This document shows positions 10,068 through 18,460 of a stretch of 64,000 bases of DNA, piece after piece; within the stretch, counting starts at the first letter, position 1, and each line of letters opens with the position of its first letter. This stretch comes from Symploca sp. SIO3C6 (GTDB lineage Bacteria; Cyanobacteriota; Cyanobacteriia; Cyanobacteriales; Coleofasciculaceae): NCBI GenBank assembly GCA_010692425.1, contig JAAHHJ010000024.1, forward strand, positions 59,686 through 123,685, read 5' to 3'. A program made the translations under genes and the position numbers. The notes under the pieces are model-generated. The model was not told the DNA's origin. It searched no databases and saw nothing but the letters and a program-made list of their open reading frames with translations.

Positions 10068-11198
10068 CTACTTAATAAACCTTTTAAAAGGTGAACGATT
10101 TAAGAGTTGAACAGTACCAAAAGTGAATAATGTAGTAACTAGCGCGACAAAAATATTAAGCATATTAACAATAGATATATTTAGATCACTTATTTCTATT
10201 AAGAAACCCATTGCTTGAGATAAATTGAAAACAGCAATGTATACAATAAATTGCCAGTATCTATGAATAGCAAAAATTCCTAGCGAAAATCTTGATAAAA
10301 ATTTTACGCTCTTTGAAGCTTTCCAGTGTTTCAGATTAAGACAACTGCTAAAAACAGCTAAAGCGCCGCAAATAATTGAAACACGAGAGTAATAACCGAT
10401 GTTATAACCCATTTGGATTAGAAATATATCTTGAATCCCGAAAACCAAGAAACATACATACAAAAATAGATTATATCTACTATTGATTCTTATTCCTTTT
10501 TGGACTTGGAGATAAGCAATCGGAATATAAATTAAAAAATTTGTTAATTGCAAATATGAAATACCTCTAGCTGTAAGATTCAAAATCTCAAAGTAGGCTG
10601 CGAATAGAATAATAATTCCCACACAAACATAATTTTTAAATTTAATGTTTTGCTTGTCAATAAAAATATAAAAAATATAGGATAAAATTGTTAATACTAT
10701 GAGAATAGACAAAAAATATAATACGGGAAAACCTACTAAATTTATAAGAAATTTGAATTCTTCATCCTCAATAAACAATCTGCGGACTTCAAAATTAGGA
10801 ACATACCAAGGAAAGACTGTATTTAAACTTCTTGCTCCCAACAATGATATGGAATAGTATATTAAAATTTGAAACAAAGACCAAAAAATAAATATTTCTA
10901 ATAAACACTTGCACCTTTTAAAGAATGATTGATAGCCTGAAGTTTGAAGTTTTTGAAATAGCAGGAACAAGGAGGTTAAAATAAAAAGAGGAACTGCAAT
11001 TAATATTGAATTAACAAATAGTTGACTAAGAATAGAATGCGTGATTTTTATAAAAGCATAAGGTGTTTGTAGTGAAAGAATTATTATTGGTTTCAAATGC
11101 CCAATTAAAACAAGAGAGATACTTATTGCCTTTACAAAATCTAGTCGTTCATCTCTTACAATCGTTTCTGAAGACTCTTGTTGATTTTCTTGACTCAT
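10068..11198 (-). CDS. Acyltransferase 3 family membrane protein
   Basis: 376 aa from the ATG at 11198 (an upstream in-frame start at 11276 would add 26 residues). The conserved opening RDERLDFVKAISISLVLIGH marks the acyltransferase-3 family, with the family histidine in LIGH. About ten hydrophobic helices follow. Such proteins transfer acetyl or other acyl groups to sugars or lipids at the inner membrane. The gene is AT-rich compared with its neighbours, which may point to acquisition. Next to it is an aldehyde dehydrogenase on the other strand, with no clear functional link. AAGG lies about 10 bases before the chosen ATG. Confidence 0.82.
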   Translation of the reverse strand: MSQENQQESSETIVRDERLDFVKAISISLVLIGHLKPIIILSLQTPYAFIKITHSILSQLFVNSILIAVPLFILTSLFLLFQKLQTSGYQSFFKRCKCLLEIFIFWSLFQILIYYSISLLGARSLNTVFPWYVPNFEVRRLFIEDEEFKFLINLVGFPVLYFLSILIVLTILSYIFYIFIDKQNIKFKNYVCVGIIILFAAYFEILNLTARGISYLQLTNFLIYIPIAYLQVQKGIRINSRYNLFLYVCFLVFGIQDIFLIQMGYNIGYYSRVSIICGALAVFSSCLNLKHWKASKSVKFLSRFSLGIFAIHRYWQFIVYIAVFNLSQAMGFLIEISDLNISIVNMLNIFVALVTTLFTFGTVQLLNRSPFKRFIK

Positions 11199-11413
11199 AT
11201 TTAAGCTGCCTTGATAAATTTTTATCCTAAAATAGAATATTTCTGAAACCCAATTTAATCTCAACTCACCGACCACCTCTGACTAAGCGGCAACAGAGGT
11301 GTTATCTCTATGACCATTTATTATATGGAAAGTTTCTGCCTAGTCAACTCTTAGAGAGTAAAAAGTGAAATAGGATAGAGTTGACAATCCTATTTCATCC
11401 TCCGCCTTTGATC

Positions 11414-11435
11414 CCCATCCCTTGCAAGGGATGGG
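11414..11435. repeat. Perfect 22-bp palindrome upstream of aldehyde dehydrogenase
   Basis: The two half sites CCCATCCCTTG and CAAGGGATGGG abut without a spacer at 11424/11425. It ends 43 bases before the preferred ATG of the aldehyde dehydrogenase at 11479. It could be a transcription factor site or a dispersed palindromic repeat. Confidence 0.7.
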
Positions 11436-11478
11436 AATTATCGGCGAATTCTTTAATTCAGCTGCTATCTGCCAATCC

Positions 11479-12837
11479 ATGAACCCATTACTACAGCAAC
11501 GGGCATTCTTCAATACAGGTAATACCAAGCCAATAAACTTTCGTATTGAACAGCTACAACGCCTCAAACAAGGGATTATCAAACACCAGGATGCCATCGT
11601 CAAGGCTGCCAAAGCTGACTTAGGGCGTCCAGAATTTGAAGCCTACTTTGAAATCGGTGTTCTTGGAGAATTAAACCGAGCCCTCAAGCAACTTAAATCC
11701 TGGGTAAAACCGAAGCGGGTAGCCACATCATTTGACCAATTTCCCTCCACAGCTTGGATTGTACCTGAACCCCTAGGGGTAGTGCTAATTATTGGGCCCT
11801 GGAATTACCCCTTCCAACTTCTCTTCTCCCCCTTAGTCGGCGCAATCGCTGCTGGTAATTGTGCCATACTTAAGCCATCTGAACTAGCGCCACACACTTC
11901 CCAAGCTGTTGCCCAGTTGATCCAAGACAGTTTCGAGCCTGCCTACATCGCAGTTGTTGAAGGTGGGGTAGAAACCAGCCAGCAGCTGTTGGCAGAGAAA
12001 TTTGACTACATTTTCTTCACAGGCGGCACAAGGGTTGGCAAAATTATCATGGAGGCGGCGGCAAAAAACCTCACACCTGTTACTCTAGAGCTTGGTGGTA
12101 AAAACCCCTGTATTGTCGATACTGATATTCGTCTTGACTACACAGCCAAACGAATTGCCTGGGGGAAATTTATCAATGCTGGTCAAACTTGCGCTGCCCC
12201 AGATTACTTACTCGTGGATCAACGTATCAAGTCAGATTTACTTAAACAGTTGCAGCAATCGATTCACGAGTTCTTTGGGGATAATCCAGTTAAAAGTCCC
12301 GATTATGCCCGTATTATCAACGAAAAGCATTTTTCACGCCTGCTACTATTCCTGGAGAAGGGTAAGTTGATCGTTGGTGGAGAGGCGATTCGGGAACAAC
12401 GCTACATTGCTCCCACGATTCTGGATCAGGTGAGATGGGATGATCCAGTTATGCAAGAGGAAATTTTCGGTCCGATACTGCCAGTGCTAATATATGACAA
12501 CTTAGAGGCAGCGATCGCTAAAATCAACGCTAGACCTAAACCCCTTGCTCTCTACTTATTTTCCCGAAATCAGCAAAAACAAGCCAAGGTTCTTGAGTCT
12601 ACTTCATCAGGTGGTGTTTGCCTCAACGATACGGTTATGCAATATGCTACTTGGGGACTACCCTTTGGTGGGGTTGGTGAGAGTGGCATTGGTGCCTACC
12701 ATGGCAAGAGTAGTTTTGATACCTTTTCCCATTACAAAAGTGTCTTAAAGAAATCCTTTTGGCTAGATCTCGGCTGGCGCTATGCCCCCTACGAAGGTAA
12801 GTTGGGTTTCTTGAAAAAGGTGATTACAGGCTCTTGA
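11479..12837 (+). CDS. Aldehyde dehydrogenase (ALDH3-like)
   Basis: About 452 aa, an NAD(P)-dependent oxidation of aldehydes to carboxylates. The active site shows LELGGKNPCIVD (catalytic Glu) and the nucleophile cysteine in NAGQTCAAPDY; the cofactor region has FFTGGTRVGKIIMEAA and the proofreading EEIFGPILPVL segment. The length, shorter than 500 aa, and the PWNYPFQLLFSPL loop match class 3 fatty-aldehyde dehydrogenases, which in cyanobacteria act on fatty aldehydes or apocarotenals. A TTG at 11422 is in frame, but that extension runs through a perfect palindrome, so the ATG at 11479 is preferred. Monocistronic in appearance. Confidence 0.93.
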   Translation: MNPLLQQRAFFNTGNTKPINFRIEQLQRLKQGIIKHQDAIVKAAKADLGRPEFEAYFEIGVLGELNRALKQLKSWVKPKRVATSFDQFPSTAWIVPEPLGVVLIIGPWNYPFQLLFSPLVGAIAAGNCAILKPSELAPHTSQAVAQLIQDSFEPAYIAVVEGGVETSQQLLAEKFDYIFFTGGTRVGKIIMEAAAKNLTPVTLELGGKNPCIVDTDIRLDYTAKRIAWGKFINAGQTCAAPDYLLVDQRIKSDLLKQLQQSIHEFFGDNPVKSPDYARIINEKHFSRLLLFLEKGKLIVGGEAIREQRYIAPTILDQVRWDDPVMQEEIFGPILPVLIYDNLEAAIAKINARPKPLALYLFSRNQQKQAKVLESTSSGGVCLNDTVMQYATWGLPFGGVGESGIGAYHGKSSFDTFSHYKSVLKKSFWLDLGWRYAPYEGKLGFLKKVITGS

Positions 12838-13014
12838 GCAGTTTTTGTGTCTCTAAATTGCACTTTTGTCTCTTTCTAGAAAGACTCCAAGTCAACAGGA
12901 AAAAAGGGGAGACATCAATGTCCTGCTGCAAAAATCTGAGCTACAGCCAGTGTTAGGTTGCCGAAGGTGGGTCAGAGAAGGCGATCGCTACTCTGAATTT
13001 TTAGCTTGTCCGGC
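12838..13014. other. Intergenic region before the element relic
   Basis: Part of a 500-base span without a credible gene. It holds one HIP1 site (GCGATCGC near 12980). Short open frames here lack a ribosome binding site and run into the element end that follows. Confidence 0.4.
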
Positions 13015-13377
13015 AAGAAGCCCTACGTCTATACCCGGAGGGTCAGCGTGGGATGAATTGCCTGTGCGAGTGGCGCAGCCACATCAATCGTCCTCTGGTC
13101 TGGTATACTGACCTCAAGTAGCAAAGCCTAAAATGCTGGCTACACCTAGTACCTAGACAACTGAAGATCTGGGGTTTTACAGGGAAATTGCCTCCTGTAA
13201 GTAAAATCTTCAAGGAACGTAGGCGAGTAGTACTAATACTATTCAAGTGGGGCTGGGCATGTTCCCCACTATAAAACGCCGTAGTGGGAAAAAAGGAGTA
13301 CCACAAAGGAAGTTCTGGAATCCTTGCGGAGCCAGAAGCCCACACCGTAATCTATGATTCGGTGTGGGAGATGTCAC
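13015..13377 (+). mobile_element. Non-autonomous relic of a TnpB (IS200/IS605-superfamily) element
   Basis: The left part carries AGAAGCCCTACG and GCGTGGGATGAAT (13046-13058), also found at the left end of the complete TnpB element (51270-51282, opposite strand). The right part, 13333-13377, has AGAAGCCCACACC, a short loop, GGTGTGGGAG and then ATGTCAC, the same hairpin and boundary as the right end of that element at 49797-49840. Between them about 270 bases hold no intact tnpB. This looks like an internal deletion derivative of about 360 bp. Comparison was by eye only. Confidence 0.55.
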
Positions 13378-13792
13378 TGATCACTTTGACACCGAAGAGA
13401 GTTTCAATCCAAACTCTTGCCCCACATGGCTTAGGGTTGTCACGCCGATAAACTACTCGGCAAGGTCCATGGATTTCTACTTCGTGACCATAAGTATTGC
13501 TTTGCCCTCGCTTAACGCTAATTACTGGAGCGGGCTTTTCTTGCTTTTGATTTTGGCGAATAGTTTGCTGATTAACGTGAATGATAGTGACAGGGGAAGG
13601 TTTTTTCCTGCGCCAACTGGCTTTTGGTCCTCTTGTTCCTTCACTGACTTGTGGCATTCCTTCTACTAGAGGAATTATCCAAGACCTACCAACTTTAAAG
13701 GCTCCCTTAATTCTGCCTCCGGAGAGTAATTGGCGTATTCGCCTTACAGATATACCCATCAGCTGCGCTGCTTGTGTGCTACCAATGAACAT
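13352..13792 (-). CDS. Excisionase/MerR-like HTH DNA-binding protein
   Basis: 146 aa. Residues about 1-42 (FIGSTQAAQLMGISVRRIRQ, then GGRIKGAFKVGRSWIIP) form an excisionase-type winged helix (HTH_17 style). A basic, Pro-rich linker follows, then a C-terminal segment HEVEIHGPCRVVYRRDNPKP. The last eight codons (SDISHTES) lie inside the right-end hairpin of the neighbouring element relic, so the original C-terminus was probably replaced by insertion. Function unknown; such proteins serve as excision factors or small regulators. No integrase lies nearby. The DNA-binding domain is intact, so a working protein is possible. Confidence 0.7.
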   Translation of the reverse strand: MFIGSTQAAQLMGISVRRIRQLLSGGRIKGAFKVGRSWIIPLVEGMPQVSEGTRGPKASWRRKKPSPVTIIHVNQQTIRQNQKQEKPAPVISVKRGQSNTYGHEVEIHGPCRVVYRRDNPKPCGARVWIETLFGVKVISDISHTES

Positions 13793-14061
13793 TTTTCCAA
13801 ACTATTCCCATAGCAGTATTGTTGATTTTCTCAGACTGATGGTCTTCTTGTCATCAGAAAAATCATTACTCTGGAAGGACGGTTTACAAAAATTTAAGCA
13901 CAGCCCTCTTCTTCTAGGTGCCGGATGTGACACTAGCACCTTAGGTTCGTGTGACTTTGACACGCCTACAACATAAATTCCTAACGCTTAGGGAGATACG
14001 CCCACTGGGACTATCTAAATTAGGCTTGATACTTGGTGCTTTTGTGTACTAGGATATGCAG
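13793..14061. other. Intergenic region
   Basis: No gene or convincing RNA seen. Two GCGATCGC-type sites lie near its right end (about 14066 and 14086, the latter inside the next gene). Confidence 0.4.
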
Positions 14062-14454
14062 CTAGGCGATCGCAGAGCTGTTGTTTGCGATCGCCAATTT
14101 TTGTCGAAGAGTGTTCCAGCGTTGAAGCCTAATTTGGCGTAGAAATTGGCGACTCCCTTTTTCATATTGCTTTTTGTGCTTACGGTAGTCTTTGATAATA
14201 TCTAGCCGCAACTTCCGCAATTGCGGTATATCTGAACATTTCTGAATCTGACAAGCAACAGCATATTTCCACTGTTCTAATTTCCGATAACTGATGAATT
14301 GTCCGCCCACATCACGGCGATGTACAAAAACGACATAAGCCCAACATTCAACACGCACAATCAAGTGCTGGGGAATCCTCAGCATTCTCGCAATATCACC
14401 AATACTGATGCGGAATTTCTGAGCAGGTTGGAGGCAATTAAATAGAGTAGTCAT
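14062..14454 (-). CDS. Conserved cyanobacterial hypothetical protein, basic
   Basis: 130 aa, strongly basic. The N-terminal part SIGDIARMLRIPQHLIVRVE looks like a helix-turn-helix start, followed by CWAYVVFVHRRDVGGQFISY and a helical, Lys/Arg-rich half (QLRKLRLDIIKDYRKHKKQ). I recall similar cyanobacterial proteins of unknown function, some on plasmids. The start abuts a GTTCATGG repeat array, so no native ribosome binding site is visible; the ATG at 14454 is uncertain and a shorter form from an internal Met is possible. DNA or RNA binding is an inference from charge and the HTH-like start. Confidence 0.6.
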   Translation of the reverse strand: MTTLFNCLQPAQKFRISIGDIARMLRIPQHLIVRVECWAYVVFVHRRDVGGQFISYRKLEQWKYAVACQIQKCSDIPQLRKLRLDIIKDYRKHKKQYEKGSRQFLRQIRLQRWNTLRQKLAIANNSSAIA

Positions 14455-14610
14455 AGTTCATGGTTCATGGTTCATGGTTCATTGCTCATTGCTCATTGCT
14501 CATGGTTCATGGTACGCGCTGCGCGCATGCTGCGAAACATTGGGTTGGCATAAGGGTAGTTGTGGAATACAAACCCAATGAACAATCAACAATGAACCAT
14601 GAACAAGTAA
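14455..14610. repeat. GTTCATGG-bordered interspersed element, copy 1
   Basis: Tandem GTTCATG/GCTCATT units on the left, then the core GTACGCGCTGCGCGCATGCTGCG-type segment, then AGTTGTGGAATAC, ending in the inverted units AACAATGAACCATGAAC. The same order of parts is found near 24525 and 49571, and in the reverse direction near 33776. It lies between two minus-strand genes. Confidence 0.8.
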
Positions 14611-14632
14611 TAAGCAATAAATGTTTTTGTTG

Positions 14633-14670
14633 TCACTTATTACTTATTACTTATTACTTATTACTTATCC
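14633..14670. repeat. Tandem heptamer array (TTACTTA)
   Basis: About five units of TTACTTA. It lies at the 3' end of the 61-aa gene, whose stop falls inside the array. Short tandem heptamers of this kind are known from filamentous cyanobacteria. Confidence 0.8.
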
Positions 14671-14846
14671 TTCGTCGGTAAATCCCAGATCACTTCATAT
14701 TTTGTGTCCGGGACATGTTCACGCCACCAGTTGAGATGTCCTTCGGCATCTGATTTGGTGCGATAGCGATCGATAATTGACCATTGCAGCTTGTTATGCA
14801 ACAGACGGGCTATAGCCCACGGCCTGAGTCGGTCTCGATAAGACAT
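14661..14846 (-). CDS. Small conserved cyanobacterial hypothetical protein
   Basis: 61 aa, MSYRDRLRPWAIARLL..., with a middle RYRTKSDAEGHLNWWRE segment and an end VIWDLPTKDK. I recognise the pattern (start RDRLRPWAI, middle 'R-S-DAEGHL', hydrophobic end) as a short protein common in cyanobacteria, of unknown function. A good AAAGGAG lies before the ATG at 14846. Its last residues (TKDK) and stop lie in the TTACTTA array, so the C-terminus has probably drifted with the repeat. Confidence 0.7.
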   Translation of the reverse strand: MSYRDRLRPWAIARLLHNKLQWSIIDRYRTKSDAEGHLNWWREHVPDTKYEVIWDLPTKDK

Positions 14847-14881
14847 AATTAAGTTGTCTCCTTTGTTGTTTAGGGAGCCAG

Positions 14882-14918
14882 AGCCAGCCTGAGTAAGTTG
14901 ACTGCTAGCAGGCTGGCT
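14882..14918 (-). terminator. Strong hairpin between rsmE and the 61-aa gene
   Basis: A 10-bp stem AGCCAGCCTG / CAGGCTGGCT with a 17-base loop. It lies about 160 bases after the rsmE stop and 36 bases before the 61-aa gene start. No strong T-run follows in the minus direction, so a terminator role is possible but unproven. Confidence 0.4.
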
Positions 14919-15075
14919 TTGTTCTGGGTTACAGTTGTAACAGCATTAAGCTACCACATTACTTTTATTAAGACAACCCTTTTACCAAAAAAAATTAGGA
15001 CTTATAATCTTACTTAATAATCTGAATTTGACGTTAAGAAAATGGCAACAATGTAGCAAAGGGAATAGTGAAATT

Positions 15076-15864
15076 TTAAACACAGATTTGATTTTCAAAA
15101 ACTGATGCTACCAGAGACAGAGCAACTATAGGAGCACTAACAGCTCTGAGAATACGACTACCCAAAGAAACCATCTGAAATTGGGCTGCCCTAGCTTGCC
15201 TCACCTCGGCATCACTCCAGCCCCCCTCTGGTCCAGTGGCAATTACAACTGATAGTAGTTGAGAAGGAGAAAGTTGAGCAGTTTTAGATAATAAATCTTT
15301 ATCTAGTAAACAACTCAGAAGGTGAGGAACTTCACCACGAGCCACACAAATATAGCAGTAAGCGTCTGAAGTTTTAGTTTGCTCAATAGCAGTGGTAAAA
15401 TTAACCGGATCGAGAATAGTTGGCACCACCTGACGTTCCGACTGTTCCGCTGCCTCTTGGGCAAGCCGTCGCCAGCGCTCAAGTTTCCGAGGACTGGGAT
15501 TAAGTAAAGTGCGATCGCTCTTTAAAGGAATAATACAACTAACACCCAACTCCGTTGCCTGAGACACCACCTGTTCAAACCCATTTCCCTTGGGCATAGC
15601 AGCCATCAAGGTCAAAGTTATCGGTAACTCAGTTTGCACACAGAGGGATTCAATAATCGTTGCCGTAGTAAGACTAGCCTCGATCTCGCTAGTATACCAA
15701 CCGCCTTGCCCATCCATAGCAATAAAGCGATCGCCAGCACCTAGACGCAATACTCTACACAAATAATGCTGTTGCGCTGCACTCAAGAAAATCTGCTGGT
15801 TTTGGCATTGTGTTGGCGCAACAACCAATCTTTGTAATTGAGGCAACCATACCTCCTTTATCAA
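15076..15864 (-). CDS. rsmE: 16S rRNA (uracil(1498)-N3)-methyltransferase RsmE
   Basis: 262 aa. SPOUT-fold enzyme that methylates U1498 of 16S rRNA in the 30S subunit with S-adenosylmethionine. The knot signature is ATGPEGGWSDAEV and LGSRILRAVSAPI near the C-terminus; the N-terminal PUA-like part has QHYLCRVLRLGAGD. The middle KGNGFEQVVSQATELGV is also typical. The common RILRTETA is RILRAVSAP here, a variation I have seen in cyanobacteria. It stands alone on the minus strand downstream of sulfite reductase, separated by a heptamer array. Confidence 0.93.
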   Translation of the reverse strand: MIKEVWLPQLQRLVVAPTQCQNQQIFLSAAQQHYLCRVLRLGAGDRFIAMDGQGGWYTSEIEASLTTATIIESLCVQTELPITLTLMAAMPKGNGFEQVVSQATELGVSCIIPLKSDRTLLNPSPRKLERWRRLAQEAAEQSERQVVPTILDPVNFTTAIEQTKTSDAYCYICVARGEVPHLLSCLLDKDLLSKTAQLSPSQLLSVVIATGPEGGWSDAEVRQARAAQFQMVSLGSRILRAVSAPIVALSLVASVFENQICV

Positions 15865-15914
15865 GCCTCATAAGCCTTAAAAGTGAGCAAGTAATAAGAA
15901 ACAAGCAACAAAAT

Positions 15915-15985
15915 GTACTTAATTACTTATTACTTATTACTTATTACTTATTACTTATTACTTATTCAAGCTTATTACTTATTCA
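15915..15985. repeat. Tandem heptamer array (TTACTTA) between sir and rsmE
   Basis: About eight TTACTTA units with an embedded TTCAAGC interruption. The stop codon of sulfite reductase is at the edge of the array. Confidence 0.85.
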
Positions 15986-17956
15986 AGAAATCTTCTCCAG
16001 ATAGGCTTCAAGAGCTTCCGCTGCCAAATCAGTCATGGTTTTGCCTTGCTTAGCTGCCGCTTCCTTAATACGCTGATGGAGTTCATCGCGTACTCTAATC
16101 CGGTGGCGGCGATTTTGAGTGCTAACTGTTTTTTTGACAGGCTCGGCAGCTACAGCCTCATTTACTAACCCATTTTCCGAATTAGTACTCATTGGTGTAG
16201 GCTGATTGCTATGACAATGGTCACGGATAGCATCAAAACCGATGCGATCGCAAAAATCTCCGAAACTTTCCTCAGCTTGACGCTCGGTTTTGAAATATAC
16301 AAAAATTGGTTCTAGGAAAGATTCTAGCTCCTGAATCGGCATTTTATTCTCATAAACTCTTGCCAACCTAGTCTGATTAGGGGAACCTCCCAACCAAACT
16401 TGATACTTCTCCGGCGCACTACCAACAAAGCCCAACTCTGCCATGTAAGGTCTAGCACAGCCATTAGGACAACCAGTCATTCTGATCACAAAATGCTCTT
16501 GTTGTAAACCCAATTTGTCTAGCAGCACTCGAATTCGCTCAATTATTCCTGGCAGCGCCCGCTCTGACTCTGTAATCGCCAAGCCACAAGTCGGTAGTGC
16601 TGGACAAGCCATGGAGTAACGTACTAGGGGTTCAATACCCTCTGGAGTAATGATAATGCCATTACTTTTCAGAATCTCCTCTAGGGCTTGTTGTTGCTCT
16701 GGTTCAATTTCATAAATAATCAAGTTATGGTTAGGAGTCAGCCGCATCGGTAGTGTAAACCTCTGGGTAATTTCCCGCAGAGCAGTTTTTAGTTTAAAAG
16801 CGCCTTCGTCTTTAACTCGACCATTTTCAATGGAAATCCCTAAAAACAGCTTACCGTCTCCCTGTTCATTCCAACCTAAAAAGTCCTTGTACTGGAATGG
16901 GGGTAATGGTTTGTAAGCTGCTAACTCTTTACCAAAGAAACCTTCAACTACTGTTCGAAATTTATCAACTCCCCAATCGTGGAGTAGATATTTCATTCTC
17001 GCGTGACGGCGGTTAAAGCGATCGCCATAGTCCCTTTGTGTTGCTAAAATTGCTTTGACCAAGTCATAGACATCATCCTTCTCCACATAGCCAAGTTCAT
17101 CAGCGATGCGGGCAAAGGTATCTTCTTTATTATGGGTACGACCCATACCACCGCCAACAAGAACATTAAACCCCTCTAATTCTCCCTGCTCATCGGTAAT
17201 TACCACCAAAGTCACATCTTGGGTGTAGAGATCAACCGAGTTATCTCCTGGAACAGTTACACAGCACTTAAATTTACGGGGCATATAGTGTTCCCCATAA
17301 ATTGGCTCCTCTTTATCCACAAAGTTGGTGTTATGGAGATTGCGCTGCCGTGCTGCCTTCACTTCCGCAGCCTCTTCGGCGCTAATTACCTTTTCATCAT
17401 CCAGCCAAATCTCGTAATAGGCACCAGTCTGTGGCGTTAGTAAATCTGCAATCTTATCGGCATACTCCCAGGCATATTTATACTCTGGTCGATGTTTGTA
17501 AGGAGCTGGCGGAGCCATGACATTGCGATTTAGGTCTCCACATGCACCCAAGGTTGAACCCATATTGCGAACAATTGCCGCAATCACCGTCTTCAAATTC
17601 TTCTTGAGGACCCCGTGAACCTGAAAGCCTTGGCGGGTAGTGACTCTTAAGGTTTGGTTGCCATATTTCTGAGATAAGCTCTCAAGGGCAAGATAAAGCT
17701 CTGGTGGAATAAAACCACCTGGAGAGCGGGTACGCAACATGAATTGGTAGTCTTTTTCTTGTCCCTTTACCCGGTTATCGCGGTTGTCTTGCTGGTAAGA
17801 CCCATGAAATTTCAGAATTTGAATACTATCCTCACTGAAGTGAGTGGTATCTTGCAGTATCTCAGTCGCCACCGGTTCGCGCAAGAAATTACTGCGTTCT
17901 TTAATGCCTTCGAGCTTAGAAAGCTTGGGGACTGGGGAAGTAGGAGATTTTACCAT
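15983..17956 (-). CDS. sir: Ferredoxin-sulfite reductase with C-terminal RHH-like tail
   Basis: 657 aa. Six-electron reduction of sulfite to sulfide with electrons from ferredoxin. The siroheme/4Fe-4S ligands are C451-x5-C457 ([12 protein letters not shown]) and C496-x3-C500 (GCPNGCARP). Two nitrite/sulfite reductase ferredoxin-like half domains and the RTRSPGG and TRQGFQVHG motifs are present. After residue about 590 comes a linker and then residues 615-657, which contain [20 protein letters not shown] and [14 protein letters not shown]. This matches a ribbon-helix-helix DNA-binding fold. Plant plastid sulfite reductase is known to bind and compact nucleoid DNA, so a DNA role for the tail is possible. 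The rest is fully intact. Confidence 0.93.
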   Translation of the reverse strand: MVKSPTSPVPKLSKLEGIKERSNFLREPVATEILQDTTHFSEDSIQILKFHGSYQQDNRDNRVKGQEKDYQFMLRTRSPGGFIPPELYLALESLSQKYGNQTLRVTTRQGFQVHGVLKKNLKTVIAAIVRNMGSTLGACGDLNRNVMAPPAPYKHRPEYKYAWEYADKIADLLTPQTGAYYEIWLDDEKVISAEEAAEVKAARQRNLHNTNFVDKEEPIYGEHYMPRKFKCCVTVPGDNSVDLYTQDVTLVVITDEQGELEGFNVLVGGGMGRTHNKEDTFARIADELGYVEKDDVYDLVKAILATQRDYGDRFNRRHARMKYLLHDWGVDKFRTVVEGFFGKELAAYKPLPPFQYKDFLGWNEQGDGKLFLGISIENGRVKDEGAFKLKTALREITQRFTLPMRLTPNHNLIIYEIEPEQQQALEEILKSNGIIITPEGIEPLVRYSMACPALPTCGLAITESERALPGIIERIRVLLDKLGLQQEHFVIRMTGCPNGCARPYMAELGFVGSAPEKYQVWLGGSPNQTRLARVYENKMPIQELESFLEPIFVYFKTERQAEESFGDFCDRIGFDAIRDHCHSNQPTPMSTNSENGLVNEAVAAEPVKKTVSTQNRRHRIRVRDELHQRIKEAAAKQGKTMTDLAAEALEAYLEKIS

Positions 17957-18460
17957 GGGAGCTACAGATGCGAATAGGTAGATGTTATTACCGGTAAACC
18001 TATCGGGATTACGGTGAATACTATTACCTTAATAATGATACCTGCAATGGGGTGAACCACAGCTTGAGATTTTGTGAAATCTTCCTTCCTTAAACTCAAC
18101 TGGTGCCAGTAAAGGGAAAATCAAATACTCACGGAAACTTCACTACACCAAAAATTTCATCTATAAATAAACAGTTTATTTGATTCGTAAAACTCAAAAT
18201 GTTGTGAATAAACAATAAATAGGTAATTTTTCAGCAAGACTCTTCAAATGCCAGTTGAAATTGCTGTATGTACTTTGATGTCATTTAAAGCTTATAAGCT
18301 AATTAAAAATTAATATTCACAAAGATTGATTGAACAGCTTCAAGATAGTAATATGCAAGTATAAAAACAACATTTTGTAAAAAACAAAATCTAAATTTTT
18401 TGCAACAAATAACTGGTCAACCTGATTTTTAATTAGAAAACAGAATTAGGAAAACTTATC
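17957..18460. other. Divergent promoter region, sir / S41 peptidase-like
   Basis: About 500 AT-rich bases between divergent genes. No open frame with a ribosome binding site. Regulatory sites for sulfur control may be here, but I cannot name one. Confidence 0.4.

Noticed and set aside
11422..11478. TTG start for aldehyde dehydrogenase
   Set aside because: This extension is read from a perfect palindrome and has no homology to the family.
12866..13111. Plus-strand open frame of 81 codons
   Set aside because: No ribosome binding site; it runs through the left end of the element relic and has low-complexity, non-protein-like composition.
15915..15985. Possible CRISPR array
   Set aside because: Units are 7 bases in direct tandem with no spacers, so this is a simple heptamer repeat.
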